Below, piece by piece: positions 1 to 12,770 of a stretch of DNA of 64,000 nt. Position numbers and translations under genes: made by a program. The stretch lies in contig NW_022651099.1 of NCBI RefSeq assembly GCF_004027225.2, positions 1 through 64,000 on the forward strand, given 5' to 3'. Under the pieces are notes generated by a model. It saw only the letters and a program-made list of their open reading frames with translations. It searched no databases and was not told where the DNA came from. How positions within the stretch are numbered: the stretch's first letter is position 1; each line of letters begins with the position of its first letter. The stretch comes from Strigops habroptila. Lineage: Eukaryota > Chordata > Aves > Psittaciformes > Psittacidae.

Positions 1-860
1 TGTCCCACCCCCAAATGCCCCCCCAAAACGACCCCACGACCCCCTTAAATGACTCCAGGACCCCCCCAAATGACCCCCTCATGTCCCAGCCCCCCAAATG
101 CACCCCCAAAATGACTCCATGACCCCCCCAAAATGACTCTATAACCCCCCCAATGCCCCCCCCACGTCTCAGCCACCCAAATACCCCCCCAAAATGACCC
201 CATGGCCCCCCCACGTTCCCCCCCGACCCCCAAGTGCCCCCCAAAAACGACCCCACGAGCCCCTTAAATGACTCCAGGACCCCCCCAAATGACCCCCCCA
301 TGTCCCAGCCCCCCAAATGCCCCCCCCAAACGACCCCATGACCCCCTTAAATGACTCCAGGACCCCCCCAAATGACCCCCCCATGTCCCAGCCCCCCAAA
401 TGCACCCCCAAAACGACCCCATGACCCCCTTAAACGACTCCAGGACCTCCCCAAATGACCCCCCCATGTCCCAGCCCCCCAAATGCACCCCCAAAACGAC
501 CCCATGACCCCCTTAAATGACTCCAGGACCCCCCCAAATGACCCCCCCTCGTCCCAGCTCTCCAAATGCCCCCCCAAAATGACCCCAGGACCTCCCCAAA
601 TAACCCCCCATGTCCCAGCCCCCCAAATGCCCCCCACAAAACGACCCCATGACCCCCTTAAATGACTCCAGGACCCCCACAAATGCCCCCCCCACATCCC
701 AGCCCCCCAAATACCCTCCCAAACCAACCCCACGACCCCCCAAAACACCTCCATGACCCCCCAATCCCCCCCCAAACCAACCCCACGACCCCCCAAAACA
801 CCTCCATGACCCCCCCAAACCCCCCCCCCCATGTCCTTTATGTGTGTCCCCCCCCTTAAA
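1..860. repeat. C-rich minisatellite downstream of SENP3
   Basis: A tandem array built on a unit of about 83 bp, recognisable by the recurring phrase 'ccttaaatgactccaggacc' (near 43, 260, 343, 426 and 508) followed by runs of C and 'atgtcccagcccccc'. It lies beyond the SENP3 poly(A) signal, so it is intergenic. All frames stay open only because the unit lacks stops. I see no gene in it. Confidence 0.85.
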
Positions 861-886
861 CGCCACCAAACCTCCAAACTCCACCA

Positions 887-892
887 TTTATT
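887..892 (-). terminator. SENP3 poly(A) signal
   Basis: TTTATT on the plus strand reads AATAAA on the minus strand. It is 123 bases beyond the SENP3 stop codon, in a short stretch that is not part of the flanking arrays, so cleavage probably falls near 865-875. The 3' UTR between 893 and 1014 contains G/C homopolymers only. Confidence 0.75.
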
Positions 893-1014
893 CCCAGTAC
901 AAACACCCCCGGCCCGGCGGGGGGGGGGGGGGGGAGGCAATTGAAGGGGGGGGGGGATGTAATGGGGGTCAAGGGGGGGTGCTGGGGGTAAAGGGGGGGT
1001 GCTGGGGCCCCCCC

Positions 1015-4000
1015 TCACAGGGCCAGCTTGCAGTGACACAGCTCCTTGTACATGAGGCGCCGCAGCTGGGGCATATCCTGCTGCGTGAAGCTGAACGGCC
1101 GCCCCAGCGCCAGGAACTTGCAGTACTGGGGGGGGGGGACCCCAAAAATAATGGGGGGGGGGGAGGGCAAAAAGAGGGGGTGGGGGGTAGAAAGGGGGGG
1201 GTAGAAAGAGGGAGGGGAGTAGAAAAGGGGGGGGCAAAAAGAAGGGGGAGTCAATGGGGGGTAATGAGGAAGCAGCACATACACACACCTCCCCCCCCCC
1301 CCCAATGGGGATCTGAAGGGGTAAAGGGGGAAAGAGAGGGGTGCCCCCCCCCCACACCCCCACCCCGGACCATGGAGGCATGGGGGGGGGTATGGACATG
1401 CTGGGAGTGCCCCCCCCCTCCATGATGGCCATTGCCACCCATTGGCTTCCGTTGTCCCTATGTGTGACCCCCCCGTGATCGCCATTGCTCCCCCCTTACT
1501 TCCATTGTTTTCCATTACCCCCATTGCCCCTATATGTGACCCCCCCATGATCCCCATCGCCCCCCCATTACCCCCATTGCCGTCCATGTGACCCCCCCAT
1601 GATCCCTATTGCCCCCCCATCAACCCCATTGTCCTCCATTACCCCCATTGCCCCCACATGTGACCCCCCCATGACCCCCATTGCCCCCCCATTACCCCCA
1701 TTGCCCCTACATGTGACCCCCCCATGACCCCCATTGTCCCCCATTAACCCCATTGTCCTCCATTACCCCCATTGCCCCTACATGTGACCCCCCCATGATC
1801 CCCATTGCCCCCCCATTACCCCCATTGCCTTTCATTATCCCCATTGCCCCCACATGTGACCCCCCATTGCCCTCCATTGTCCCTACGTGTGACCCCTCCA
1901 TGATTCCCATTGCTCCCCCACTACCCCCATTGCCCTCGATTGCCCCCATTTCCCCCACATGTGACCCCCCCATCACCCCCATTGCCCCCCCATTACCCCA
2001 TTGCTCTGCATTATCCCTACGTGTGACCCCCCCATGATCCCCATTGCCCCCCCACTACCCTCATTGCCCTCGATTGCCCCCATTTCCCCCACATGTGACC
2101 CCCCATGATCCCCATTGCCCCCCATTACCCCCATTGCCCCTATATCTGACCCCCTCATGATCCCCATTGCCCCCCCATTACCCTCCATTACCCCCATTGC
2201 ACCTACATGTGACCCCCCCATTACCCCCATTGCCCCCCCATTACCCCCACATGTGACCCCCCATGATCCCCATTGCCCCCTTATGATCAACATTACCCCC
2301 CCATTACTCCCATTGTCCCTACATGTGACCCCCCCATGATCCCCATTACCCCCATTGCGGTCCATGTGACCCCCCCATGATCCCCATTGCCCCTCATTGC
2401 CCCTATATCTGACCCCCTCATGATCCCCATTGCCCCCCCATTACCGCCTTTACCCCCCATTACCCCTACGTGTGACCCCCCCACGATCCCCATTGCCCCC
2501 CCATTACCCCCATTGCCCTCCATTGTCCCTACATGTGACCCCCCCACGATCCCCATTGCCCCCCCATTACCCCCGTTGCCCCCATTACCCCCATTGCCCC
2601 TACATGTGACCCCCCCATGATGCCCATTGCCCCCCCATCACCCCTACATGTGACCCCCCCCAAACCCCATTCCCCCCATTAACCCCATTGTCCCCCATTG
2701 CCGTCCATATGACTCCCCCATGATCCCCATTGTCCCCCATTACCCCCATTGCCCTCCATTACCCCCACATGTGACCCCCCCATGATCCCCATTACCCCCC
2801 CATTGCCCTCCATTACTCCCATTGTGCCTACATGTGACCCCCCCATGATCCCCAGTGCCCCCCATTACCACTACAAGTGACACCCCATTGCCCCCCCATT
2901 CCCCCCATTGCTCTCCATTATGCCCACTGCCCCTACATGCGGCCCCCCCATATCCCCATATAGTCTCATGTATGCCCCCCCATGACCCCTCATGTGTGCT
3001 CCATCACCCCATAGCACCTCATATACCCCCCATATACCCCCCCACGACCCCATGTGTGCCCCCCCATGACCCCATATGACCTCAGATGTACCCCCCTGAC
3101 CCCATTCTCCACCCCCCACCCCCCCAGCCCCCCCCCCCATTCACCTGCAGCACGAAGGCCCCGCAGTCGCTGTCATTGTTCTGCCGGGCCACGTTCTATG
3201 GGGGGGGGGGGTGAGAAAAGGGGGGTCACCCATAGGCCAGGGGGGGTCCCCGAGGGTTAATGGGGGTCCCTAAGGGTTAAGGGGGGGGCACCCACCATCT
3301 TGAAGGCCCCCCGCCAGCCCTCCCGGAAGTCGGGGCGCTCCTTCTTGTCGGCCTCGGCCTGCAGGTACCGGCAGATGTGCTGCCAAAGGGGGGGGGTCAG
3401 ATGGAGACAGTGTGTCCCCCCCATGGCCCTGACCCCCAAATACCCCCCCAAAAGCAGCCCATAAGCCCCTCAATGTCCCCCATTGATCCCCCGCTATCTT
3501 CCCTGTGTCTGCTCCATGTGCTCACCCCCAAGTGGCCCCCCCAAAAATGACCCCATGAGGCCACAACGTCCCCCCAAAATATCCCCTTAACCCTTCTATA
3601 TCCCCCCCATGTGACCCCCTCCAAAACCCTCCCATGTCCCCCAGGCACCCAAGACCACCCCCAAAACCCCTTTTATTCCTCTCAGCCCCCTCTTCCTGCC
3701 CCCGTACCCCCCCCAAACCCCCTCAGGGCCCCCCTCCAGGGCCCCCCAAGCCCTCTGTGCCCCCCAACCTTGGGGCAGCGGCGGTTGAGGGTGCGCTGGG
3801 AGTCGAAGTAGGTGATGCGGCGCCGGGTGACGTCCACAGCCACGAGGGACCAGTGCACCTCGAGGTGGATGGGGATGAGCAGCAGCTCCTTCCCGAAGAT
3901 GTCCACCTATAACGGGGGGGGGGACACACACACAAGGCATGGATGTGACCCCCCCTGCCCCATAGGCCACGCCCCCAGAGCGCCAAAACCCCGCCCCATT

Positions 4001-7000
4001 CCCACAGCCAACTTGTTCCCATTGAGAGCAAGGCAGCGGTGAGGCCACGCCCCCTACAGGCAAGCCCCACCCACAAACAACCCCCATATACCCCTATAGT
4101 GGCTCTACCCCACCACAAGCCCCGCCCACAAAGCCATTAAGCTCCGCCCACTGTCCTAAGACCCACCCTACCTTTCATGAAGCCCCTAAGCCACGCCCCC
4201 GTTTGTCTCAGGCCACGCTCCCTTTCTATTCTCTCTCCTTTATTGGCTCCACGTCTCTCTTCTAAGCCCCACTCCTCCATTCAACCCCATTCATGCCCTG
4301 ACTCCGCCCACCCCTTCTGGCCACGCCCCCTCCAAGCCCCACACCTCCTTTCATGCTGTGGCTCCGCCCACTCCCAGGCCACGCCCCCTCCATTCATGCC
4401 CTGGCTCCACCCACCCCAAAAGCCACGCCCCTTTCTGCCCACACCCCCACCAAAGCCCTTCCCCTCCATCCCCTACTCCGCCCATCCCTGGCCACGCCCC
4501 CTCCAAGCCACACCTCTCCATTCACTCTCACCCTGTGACTCCACCCACCCCATAAGCCCCGCCCCTTTCTGCCCACACCCCTTCCAAACCCCGCCCCTTC
4601 ATTCACCCCATTAATGCTTTGACTCCTCCTACTCCATAGGCCACGCCCCCTCAAAGCCCCGCCCCTCCATTCATGCTATGACTCCAGCCACCCCATAGGC
4701 TCCGCCCCCCTTCTGGCCACGCCCCCCTCCAAAGCCCTTCTTCTCCATTCACCCCCATTCATGCCCTGGCTCCGCCCACCCAATAAGCCCCGCCCCTTTC
4801 TGGCCACGCCCCCTCCAAGCCCCGCCCCTCACGTTCTTGGTCCAGCGCTGCACCCCCTCATAGCCCCGCGTCCGCAGCTTGTCATAGAAGAAGCTGTTGA
4901 AGAAGTGGACCTGGGGGGGGATTTGGGGGGGTTATGGGGTGGGGGGGCATGGCCAGGGCCCCCCTAAACCCCTCCTACACCCCCGGGACCCCCCCACCTT
5001 ATCGGGCACCGCGTCCATCACCAGATCCCCGTACATGTTCATCACCTGCAGAATGGGGAGAGAAGGGGTAAGCATAGTGTGAGCCCATCCCTTGGGACCC
5101 CCCTCCCCAAACCCCCACATACCCCAAAGCACCCCCTGGACACACAAATCCATGCCAGGATCCCCCCAAACTCTAACCAGGACCCCCAAACTCCAATCAG
5201 GACCCCTCAAACCCCATCCAAGACTCCCCAATCCCCCTCTAGGGCCCCTCAAACCACCCCCAGGACCCCCCGGATTCCACCCAGGACCCCCCAACCCTGC
5301 CCCAGCATTCCCAAACTCCAACCAGGACCCCCAAACTCCCTCCAGGACCCCCCAAACCCCCCCAGCATCCCCAAACTCCACCCAGGACCCCTCAAACCCC
5401 ATCCAAGACCACTCAATCCCCCTCTAGGACCTCCCAAACACCCCTAAACTCCACCTGGGACCCCACAAACCCCATCCAAGACCCCTCAATCCCTCTCAAA
5501 CCACCCCCAGGACCGCCTAAATCCCCCCAGGACCCCCAAACTCCAAGTAGGACCCCCCAATCCCCCTCAAACCACCCCCAGGACCCCCCAAACTCCAACC
5601 AGAACCCCCCAAATGCCCCCAAACTCCAACCACGACCCCCCAAATGCCCCCAAACTCCAACCAGGACCCTGTAAACCCCATCCAAGACCCCTCAATCCCA
5701 CTCAAACCACCCCCAGGACCCCCTAAATCCCCCCAGGACCCCCAAACTCCAAGCAGGACCCCCCAAACTCCAACCAGGACCCCCCAATCCCTCTCAGGCC
5801 CCCTCAAACCACCCCCAGAACCCCCCAAACTCCACCCAGGACCCCCCAAACGCCCCCAAACTCCAACCAGGACCCCGTAAACCCCATCCAAGACCCCTCA
5901 ATCCCACTCAAACCACCCCCAGGCCCCCCAAAATCCCCCCAGGACCCCCCAAACTCCACCCAGGACCCCCCTGACCTGGTCATTGAGCCAGTTGGGCCCA
6001 TAGAGCGTCTGGAGGTCGTCCATGGTGAGCACGTGGCGCTTGTAGCTGACGCGGAAGCCGCGGAGCAGCGCGGTGCCGGGCAGGCGCTGGTAGGACTGCA
6101 GGAGCTGCTGCACCGAGCCCCGCCTGCGGCACCCCAAAACCAGCCCCAAACAGCCCCCAAACGGCCCTGAGCACCCCAAAGTCAGCCCAAAACACCCCGA
6201 AATCAGCCCGAAATACACCGAAACACCCTGAAACACCCCAAAACCGGCTCGAAATACACCAAAACAGCCCAAAACACCATGAAACCAGCCCTAAACACCT
6301 CAAAATCAGCACTGAACAGCCCCAAATCAGCCCAAAACACCCCAAAAGAGCCCAAAACACCCCAAAAGAGCCCAAAACCAGCTCGAAATACACCAAAACA
6401 GCCCAAAACACCCTGAAACCAGCCCTGAACAGCCCAAAAAACCCCAAAACCAGCTTGAAATACACCAGAACAGCCCAAAACAGCCCCAAACACCAGAAAA
6501 CCACCCCTGAACAGCCCAAACCCAGCCCGAAACACCCCAAAACCAGCTTGAAATACACCAAAACAGCCCAAAACACTATGAAACCAGCCCTGAACGCCCC
6601 AAAACCAGCCCTGAACACCCCAAAAGACCCCAAAAATGGCTCAAAATACACTGGAACAGCCCAAAACAGCCCCAAACACCCCAAAATCAGCCCTGAACAC
6701 CCCAAAACAGCCCAAAACCACCCACAAACAGCCCTGAACACCCCAAAATCAGCCTGAAGCACCCCAAAACCGGCTCTAAGTACACTAAAACACCCCAAAC
6801 CAGCCCAAAACCAGCCCTAAACACCCAAAATCAACCCTAGACACCCCCAAACACCCCCAAACACCTCAAAACCACCCCAAAACCAGTCCTAAACACCCTA
6901 AAAACGGCCCTAAACATCCTAAAACACTGCAAACACCCTAAAACCACCCCAAAACGAGCCCTAAACACCCAAAATCAGCCTGAAACACCCCAAAACCAGC

Positions 7001-10000
7001 CCTAAACCCCCCAAAACCAGCTATAAACACCCTAAAACACCCCCAAACACCCCAAAACACCTCAAAAACACCCCCAAACCAACCTTAAACACGCAGAACC
7101 ACCCCAAAACCCCCTTTAACACCCCAAAACCCCCAAACCCCAACCCTAAGTACCCCAAAACCCCCCAAAACCAGCGCCAAAGCCCCCGAAAACCACCCCA
7201 AAACACACCAAACACCCCCCAAACCCCCCTGAAAACCTCCTGACACCCCCAAAACCCCCCCAAACCCCCCTCCCCAAGCCCAAACCCCCTCTAGGACCCC
7301 CCCCCAGCCCCACAAACACCTCCCTTAGACCCCACAAACACCCCCTTTAGCCCCCATTAACCCCTCTTTAACCCCCTAAAATCGAACTGTAACCCCACAA
7401 AGCCCTCGGGGGGGGTCCCCAAAACCCCCCCAGCCCCCCCCCCCGCCCCCCCCCACCTCTGGGGGGTGCTGAATTCCTGCTGGAAGATGTCCTCCAGCTT
7501 CTCCACCACCTCGTCCGCACTGACCGGGATGAGGCTGCCGTAAGCCTGCAGGAACTCATCCAGGATACCTACAACGGGGGGGGGGGGTGTCACTTTTGGG
7601 GGGCCCCCCCTCCAAAAACCCCCCTAAAACTCCTCCAAACCCCCCCATATCCCTCCAAAATCACCCCCAGAGCCCCAAAACCATCCCCAGAGCCCTTAAA
7701 ACCCCCCCAAAACCCCCTAAACCCCCCCAAAATACCCCCCCAGGTCCCCAATACCCCCCCAAGCACTGCCCAGACCCCCCCAAAAGAACCCCCAGACCCA
7801 CAACCCGCCCCAAACCTCCAAAACACCCCCCCCAGGCCCCCAAATCACCCCAAATCCCCCCCTTAGACCCCCAAAACACCCCCCCTTAGACCCCCGAAAC
7901 ACCCCAAATCCCCCCCCAAACTCCCAAAACACCCCCCCCAGACCCCCAAATCCCCCCCCCCAGACCCCCAAATCACCCCCCAACACCCCTAAATCCCCCC
8001 CCTTAGACCCCTCAAAACCCCCCCTGGATGCCAAACCCCCCCCCACAAGACCCAAACCCCCCTCTCAGCCCCCCAAAACCCCTCCAAAACCCCCCCTTAG
8101 GCCCCAAATATCCACCCCCAAACCCCTAAATACCCCCCCAAGACCCCCTTAAACCCCCCTAAATCTACCCCAGACCCCATAAGTCCCCCCCCAGGACCCC
8201 CTAAACCCCCCCCAGACCCCCTAAACACCCCCCAGGCCCCATAATACCCCCCCAGACCCCCCCAAAGCCCCCCCATAGACTCACTCTGGACGCAGGTAAC
8301 GTGTTCCTCCCGCAAGGGGCTGGTTTGGGGGCCCCCCCCCCGGGCAATGGGGGGCTCCGGGGGGGGCTCCCCCCCGCCCCCCCCCACGCTGCAGACATTG
8401 CTGATGAGGATGGCGGCTTCTGGGGGGGTGGGGGGGGCCCCCGGGCCCAAACCATTGGGGAGGGGAGCTAAAAAGAGGGGGGGGGGGGGCACAATGAACC
8501 CCAATAATGGACTCATATGGGGGGGGGAATGGGAGGATGCTGTCACTTTAAATACCCCCCCCCCATGGATTTGGACCCCCCCGGGGTACACAGAGAGGGG
8601 GGGGAGCCCATAATGGGCCCCCCCGAAGGGATTTGGGGACCCCCCCATTGATTTAGAACAGCCCCCCCTTAGATTTAAGGTGCCCCCCCCATGGATTTAG
8701 TGTGGCCCCCCATAGATTTAGGCTCCCCCCATAGATTTAGGGCTCCCCTATAGATTTAGGACCCCCCCCATATAAATTTAGAAGGCCCCCCCATAGATTT
8801 AGGTCCTCCCTATGAATCTAGGGCCCCCCCCATAGATTTAGGACCCCCCCAATTGATTTAGACACACTCCCCCATACATTTAGGGTCTCTCCCCATAGAT
8901 TTCACCCCCCCCCAAGTAGATTTAGGTTCTCCCCATACAGGTTTAGGGCCCCCCCCCTGCATTTAGGACCCTCTGAATGGATTTAGGGCCCCCCCCCCAT
9001 GGATTTAAGGTCCCCTCCCATACATTTAGGGCCCCCCATGCACTTAGGACCCCCCCAATGGATTTAGGGTCCCCCCCCAGAGACTTATGGCCCCCTCTTA
9101 TAGATTTAGGGGTCCCCCCCATTGGTTTAGTGCCGCCCCACAGATTTAAGCCCCCCCCCCCCGATTTAGGGGCCCTCCCCTTAAATATAGGATGTCCCCC
9201 CCCATAGATTTAGGGGGGCCTCCCATGCATTTAAGGTCCCCCCCTAGATTTAAGGACACCCCCTTTAAATATAGGATGCCCCCCCCTAGATTTAAGCCCC
9301 CCCCTAAGATTTAGGGCCCCCCCCCTCAGATATAGGAGATCCCCCCCATAGATTTAGGGGCCCCCCCATAGATTTAAGCCCCCTCCTAAAATACAGGCTA
9401 TCCCCCCCATAGATTTAGGGGGCCCCCCCTCAGATATAGGAGGTCCTCCCCATAGATCTAGGGTCCCCCCCATGCATTTAAGCCCCCCCCTTACATTTAG
9501 GGACCCCCCCCTTAAATACATAATGTGTCCTCCATATATTTAGAGCCTGCCTTCAAATACGAATCCCCTATAGATTTAAGGCCCCCCCCACAAATTTACG
9601 CCCCCCCCCTCAGATGTAAGAGGTCCCCCCCATAGATTTAGGGTCGCCCCCACGCATTTAAGCCCCCCCTCAAATATAGGATGTGTCCCCCCATAGATAT
9701 AGGGCCCCCCCCATAGCTTTACACCCCCCTCACCTGTATCCCCGCCGAGCCCCGCGCCCCCCCCCATCCCCCCCCCGCCTCCGGGGTCCCCCCCGAACTC
9801 CACATCCCCAAACAAGGGGGTGCCGAGGGGGGGCGGGGGGGGAAGGGCCGGGAGGCGGGGGGGGGGAGGGCAGCTCCTCCGCTTGGGGGGGGTGCAGCGG
9901 GTGTGTGTGGGGGGGCGGCGGCAGCGGCAGCGCCGGTTGCGGGGGGTGGTGGGGGGGGGCGCTCCCCCCCCCCCCGCCGCTGCCTCGTTCCTCCTCTTCA

Positions 10001-10458
10001 TCCGGGGACAACGAAGGGGGGGGTCTGCGGCGGGGCCCCCCCCCCCTCCGCCGGGGTCCCCGCTTCCAAGGGAAGGCCCAAGCCCCCCCCTTGGCGTAAA
10101 GCAGCATCCGCAGCGCCCGCAGCGCCCGCAGCCGGCGCCGGGGGGGGCCCCGCCGGCGGGTGGGGAGCGGGGAAGGCCGAGGAGGAGGTGGAGGAGGGGG
10201 GGGCACCCCCCATTTCGGTGGCGGCGGCGGGGGGGGGGGTGCCCAACGCCTCCCCCCCCCTCCCCGAGGCTCTTCCTCTTCATCGTCCTCCTCTTCCTCC
10301 TCCTCCTCCTCCTCCGTGGCCCAAACCGAGGGGATGCGTCGGGGGGGCGGGGCAGGGGGGGCACCGGCGGGACCCCCCCATGGTGGGTCACGGCGGGAAG
10401 CGGGGGGAGCCTCCCGGGGCCCCCCCCACAGCTGCCGGGCCGCCAGCGCCTCCTTCAT
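1015..10458 (-). CDS. SENP3: SENP3, sentrin/SUMO-specific protease 3
   Basis: A cysteine protease of the ULP/SENP family; the mammalian protein removes SUMO2/3 from nucleolar and ribosome-biogenesis proteins. Coding exons on the minus strand, all with GT/AG borders: 10458-9734, 8467-8285, 7568-7457, 6123-5976, 5045-4998, 4910-4833, 3906-3769, 3379-3296, 3195-3145, 1125-1015. About 558 residues, against 574 in human. The N-terminus [14 protein letters not shown] is followed by an acidic E/D run and [10 protein letters not shown], as in human SENP3. The catalytic domain keeps the triad: His in HLEVHWSL, Asp in TYFDSQRT, Cys in NNDSDCGAF. The C-terminus is [11 protein letters not shown]. The start is the ATG at 10458, 13 bases after a splice acceptor, so exon 1 is noncoding. 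Exon phases agree from 8467 to the stop, but the first coding exon is one base out: its 5' half reads in one frame and its 3' end ([12 protein letters not shown], then donor) in another. This points to an indel in a G/C homopolymer, either a sequencing error or a real lesion. Confidence 0.95.
1430..3060. repeat. Minisatellite filling the last SENP3 intron
   Basis: The 2-kb intron between the exons ending at 3145 and starting at 1125 is almost wholly made of short units such as 'ccccattgcc', 'cccattaccc' and 'acatgtgacccccccatgat', giving a composite period of about 50-55 bp. The RNA-sense (minus) strand is G-rich, with regular GGGG runs. From about 2930 to 3110 it grades into a 'cccatatg/cccatgacc' variant. 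Confidence 0.85.
4160..4830. repeat. Intronic array of GC-box / CACCC-type motifs in SENP3
   Basis: Degenerate tandem units of about 60 bp combine 'ccacgccccct', 'ccccgcccc', 'ctccgcccaccc' and 'tccattcatgccctg'. CCACGCCC and CCCGCCC are the recognition cores of the KLF/SP zinc-finger families, and each occurs many times. The array sits in the intron between exons 4910-4833 and 3906-3769 and differs from the plain C-run repeats of neighbouring introns. Confidence 0.75.
5090..5970. repeat. SENP3 intron minisatellite ('ccaggacccc' type)
   Basis: Short units around 'aactccaaccaggacccccc' recur every 20-30 bp, with a longer repeated block (compare 5640-5700 with 5850-5910). The array runs almost up to the donor of the exon ending at 5976. 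It has no coding content. Confidence 0.85.
6130..7350. repeat. SENP3 intron minisatellite ('ccccaaaacagcc' type)
   Basis: A degenerate array of short units ('ccccaaaac', 'cagccc', 'gaaatacaccaaaacagc') fills the intron between exons 7568-7457 and 6123-5976. It is more A-rich than its neighbours. The 272-residue open frame over it is a repeat artefact apart from the part that overlaps the true exon at 5976-6123. Confidence 0.8.
7600..8280. repeat. SENP3 intron minisatellite ('ccccccagaccccc' type)
   Basis: C-rich units of roughly 15-25 bp ('cccaaaaccccccc', 'agacccccaaaacacc') occupy the intron between exons 8467-8285 and 7568-7457. There are no stops in several frames and no recognisable gene. 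Confidence 0.8.
8640..9720. repeat. SENP3 intron minisatellite ('catagatttagggcccccc' type)
   Basis: Units of 20-35 bp share the core 'catagatttaggg' plus C runs of variable length, with an embedded variant 'ttaaatataggatg' from about 9180. It fills the intron between the first two coding exons. Copies are diverged, suggesting an older array than the near-identical ones elsewhere in the window. Confidence 0.85.
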
Positions 10459-10470
10459 GGCTGCGAGGCC

Positions 10471-10740
10471 TGCGGGGGGGGGCATAGGGCGATGTTAACC
10501 CCCCCCCGTGCATCAAAGCCCCCCCCATTGAGCCCCATAGAGACCCATTGAGACCCATAACCAACCTCCCCCCCCATCGCGGCCTCTCACCGGGCTCCGC
10601 CGCCGCCGCCGCCTCCTGCCGCCCCACAGCCGCCGGCGCCGCCCGATGGCGTCATCGCGGCGCGCCGCCAGCGGGGGGCACGCACGGCGAAGCCACGCCC
10701 CCTCCCGGGTCGCTATGGAGATGAAAGGGCCAATCGGTGA
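10471..10740 (-). promoter_or_regulatory. SENP3: SENP3 promoter and noncoding first exon
   Basis: The acceptor before the coding ATG is at 10472-10473 (reads CCGCAG|GCCTCGCAGCC on the minus strand). A donor (CCCG|GTGAGAGG) at 10590 marks the 3' end of a noncoding exon that begins at an undetermined point to its right. The segment 10590-10720 is a CpG island with GC repeats, a CRE-like GCGTCATC, a CCACGCCC box and, at 10731-10735, a CCAAT motif. The transcription start is inferred, not seen. Confidence 0.6.
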
Positions 10741-11430
10741 AAGGGGGAGTGGAGGATTGTGGGATGTATGCACCCCTGTAGAGGAGGATCATGGGATATA
10801 TCCCCCTATAGAGGAGGATTATGGGATATATCACGCCTATGGAGGAGGATTATGGGATATATTCGCCTATAGGGGAGGATTATGGGATGTATTCCCCCTA
10901 TAGAGGCGTATTATGGGATATATCGCCCCTATAGAGAAGGATTATGGGATGTATGTCCCCTATAGAGGAGGATTATGGGATATATCCCCCTATAGAGGAG
11001 GATTATGGGATGTATCCCCTATAGCGGAGAATTATGGGCTCTATCCCTTCTATCATGAAGAATCATGGGATATATGCCCCCTATCGCGATGGATTATGGG
11101 ATATATCCCCTATAGAAGAGGATTATGGGCTCTATTCCCCCTATAGAGGATGATTATGGGATATATACACCCATCGCGATGGATTATGGGATATATCCCC
11201 CTATCGCCCATGGATCATGAGATATCTGCCCTATCGCGATGGATTATGGGATATATCTCCCTCTATCGAGGAGACTCATGGGATATATCATCCCTTTATC
11301 GCGATGGATGATGGGATATATCGCCCCTATCGCGATGGATCATGGGATATATCCCCTATCGCGATGGATCATGGGATATATCGCCCCTATCGCGATGGAT
11401 GATGGGATATACCCCCCCTTAGCACTGTTC
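10740..11430. repeat. AT-richer minisatellite 5' of SENP3
   Basis: Units of about 30 bp share 'gattatgggatatat' with either 'cccctatagagga' or 'ccctatcgcgatg'. The array begins at the edge of the SENP3 CpG island. A single related unit reappears at 12013-12045. No gene is visible. Confidence 0.85.
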
Positions 11431-12110
11431 TATTCACAGAACACAGGCTGGGCTCCGGGTTCGAGGCCGGGGGGGGCGAATTCCGGACCCCCTCCAAATT
11501 CCCCCCCCCAAACGATCCCCAAGAGTTTGGGACCCCCCCATCCGCCCCCCCAATAAATAACACCAGGAGGCGGCTGCAGGGAGGGGGGTTTATTCCATTT
11601 GGGGTGTCACGCACCCCAAAACAGCCCAAAACCACCCAAAATCAGCCCTAAATACCCCAAAACACCCCTAAACCACCCCCAAACCCTCCCCAAACCCCCC
11701 AAACCAGCCCCAGACCCCCCAAATCCCCCCCAGAGTCCTTAACCCCCCAAGACCCCTTAAACCCCCCCTTCAAAATACCCCCCAGCCCCCAATACTCCCC
11801 AAGCCCCCCCCAGACCCGCTAAAAGAACCCCTAGACCCACAACCCCCCCAGACCCCTAAAACCCCCTCAGACTCCCCATAACCTCCCTTAAACCCCCCCC
11901 AGACCCCCAAAAACCACCCCCAGACCCCCTAAAGCCCCCATCAGGCCACTCTAAACCCCCCCCATACCCCCAAAATCCCCCCAAATACCCCCCAAACCCA
12001 ATGAACCCCCCCATCGCGAAGGATCATGGGATATATTCCCCTAGCGCAGAGGGGGAATACATCACCCAAACTGGCTGTTGTGGGCTCCTGGGGGGGTGAT
12101 GAGGGGGGTT
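11430..12110. other. Intergenic, C-rich, no gene seen
   Basis: A short unique stretch (11430-11610) containing a TTTATT at 11589 is followed by low-complexity C-rich sequence (11620-12000) resembling the SENP3 intron repeats. The TTTATT could be a minus-strand poly(A) signal, but no exon is recognisable upstream of it. Confidence 0.4.
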
Positions 12111-12119
12111 GTCACCTTC

Positions 12120-12770
12120 TACCCCCCCCATGGGGTGTGTTGTCACCCCCCCATTGGGTGACAGTGACACTGAACCCCCCCATTGGGTGACACAGCCTCA
12201 GCATGCCCATTGGGTGACAGTGACACTGAACCCCCCCATTGGGTGACAGTGACACCGAACCCCCCATTGGGTGACACAGCCTCAGTGTCCCCATTGGGTG
12301 ACAGTGACACTGTACCCCCCATTGGGTGACAGTGACACTGTACCCCCCCCATTGGGTGACACAGCCTCAGTGTCCCCATCGGGTGACAGTGACACTGAAC
12401 CCCCTCATTGGGTGACAGTGACACTGAACCCCCCCCATTGGGTGACGGTGACACTGTACCCCCATTGGGTGACAAAGCCTGGGTGACAGTGACACTGAAC
12501 CCCCCCATTGAGTGACAGAGCCTCAGTGTCCCCATGGTGACACTGACACTGAACCCCTCATTGGGTGACAGTGACACTGAACCCCCCCATTGGGTGACAC
12601 AGCCTCAGTGTTCCCATTGGGTGACAGTGACGCTGAACCCCCCCATTGGGTGACACAGCCTCAGTGTCCCCATGGGTGACAGTGACACTGTACCCCCTAT
12701 TGGGTGACAGTGACACTGAACCCCCCCATTGGGTGACACCGCCTCAGTGTCCCCACAGGTGACATCCCAT
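12120..12770. repeat. Minisatellite with GTGACAGTGACACTG core
   Basis: Near-identical units of about 30 bp: 'cattgggtgacagtgacactgaacccccc', alternating with 'cattgggtgacacagcctcagtgtcccc'. It is intergenic between SENP3 and CHD3. The alternation of two unit types gives a loose higher-order order. Confidence 0.9.

Noticed and set aside
9690-10551. Plus-strand frames rich in G and P opposite SENP3 exon
   Set aside because: Antisense shadow of the SENP3 low-complexity exon.
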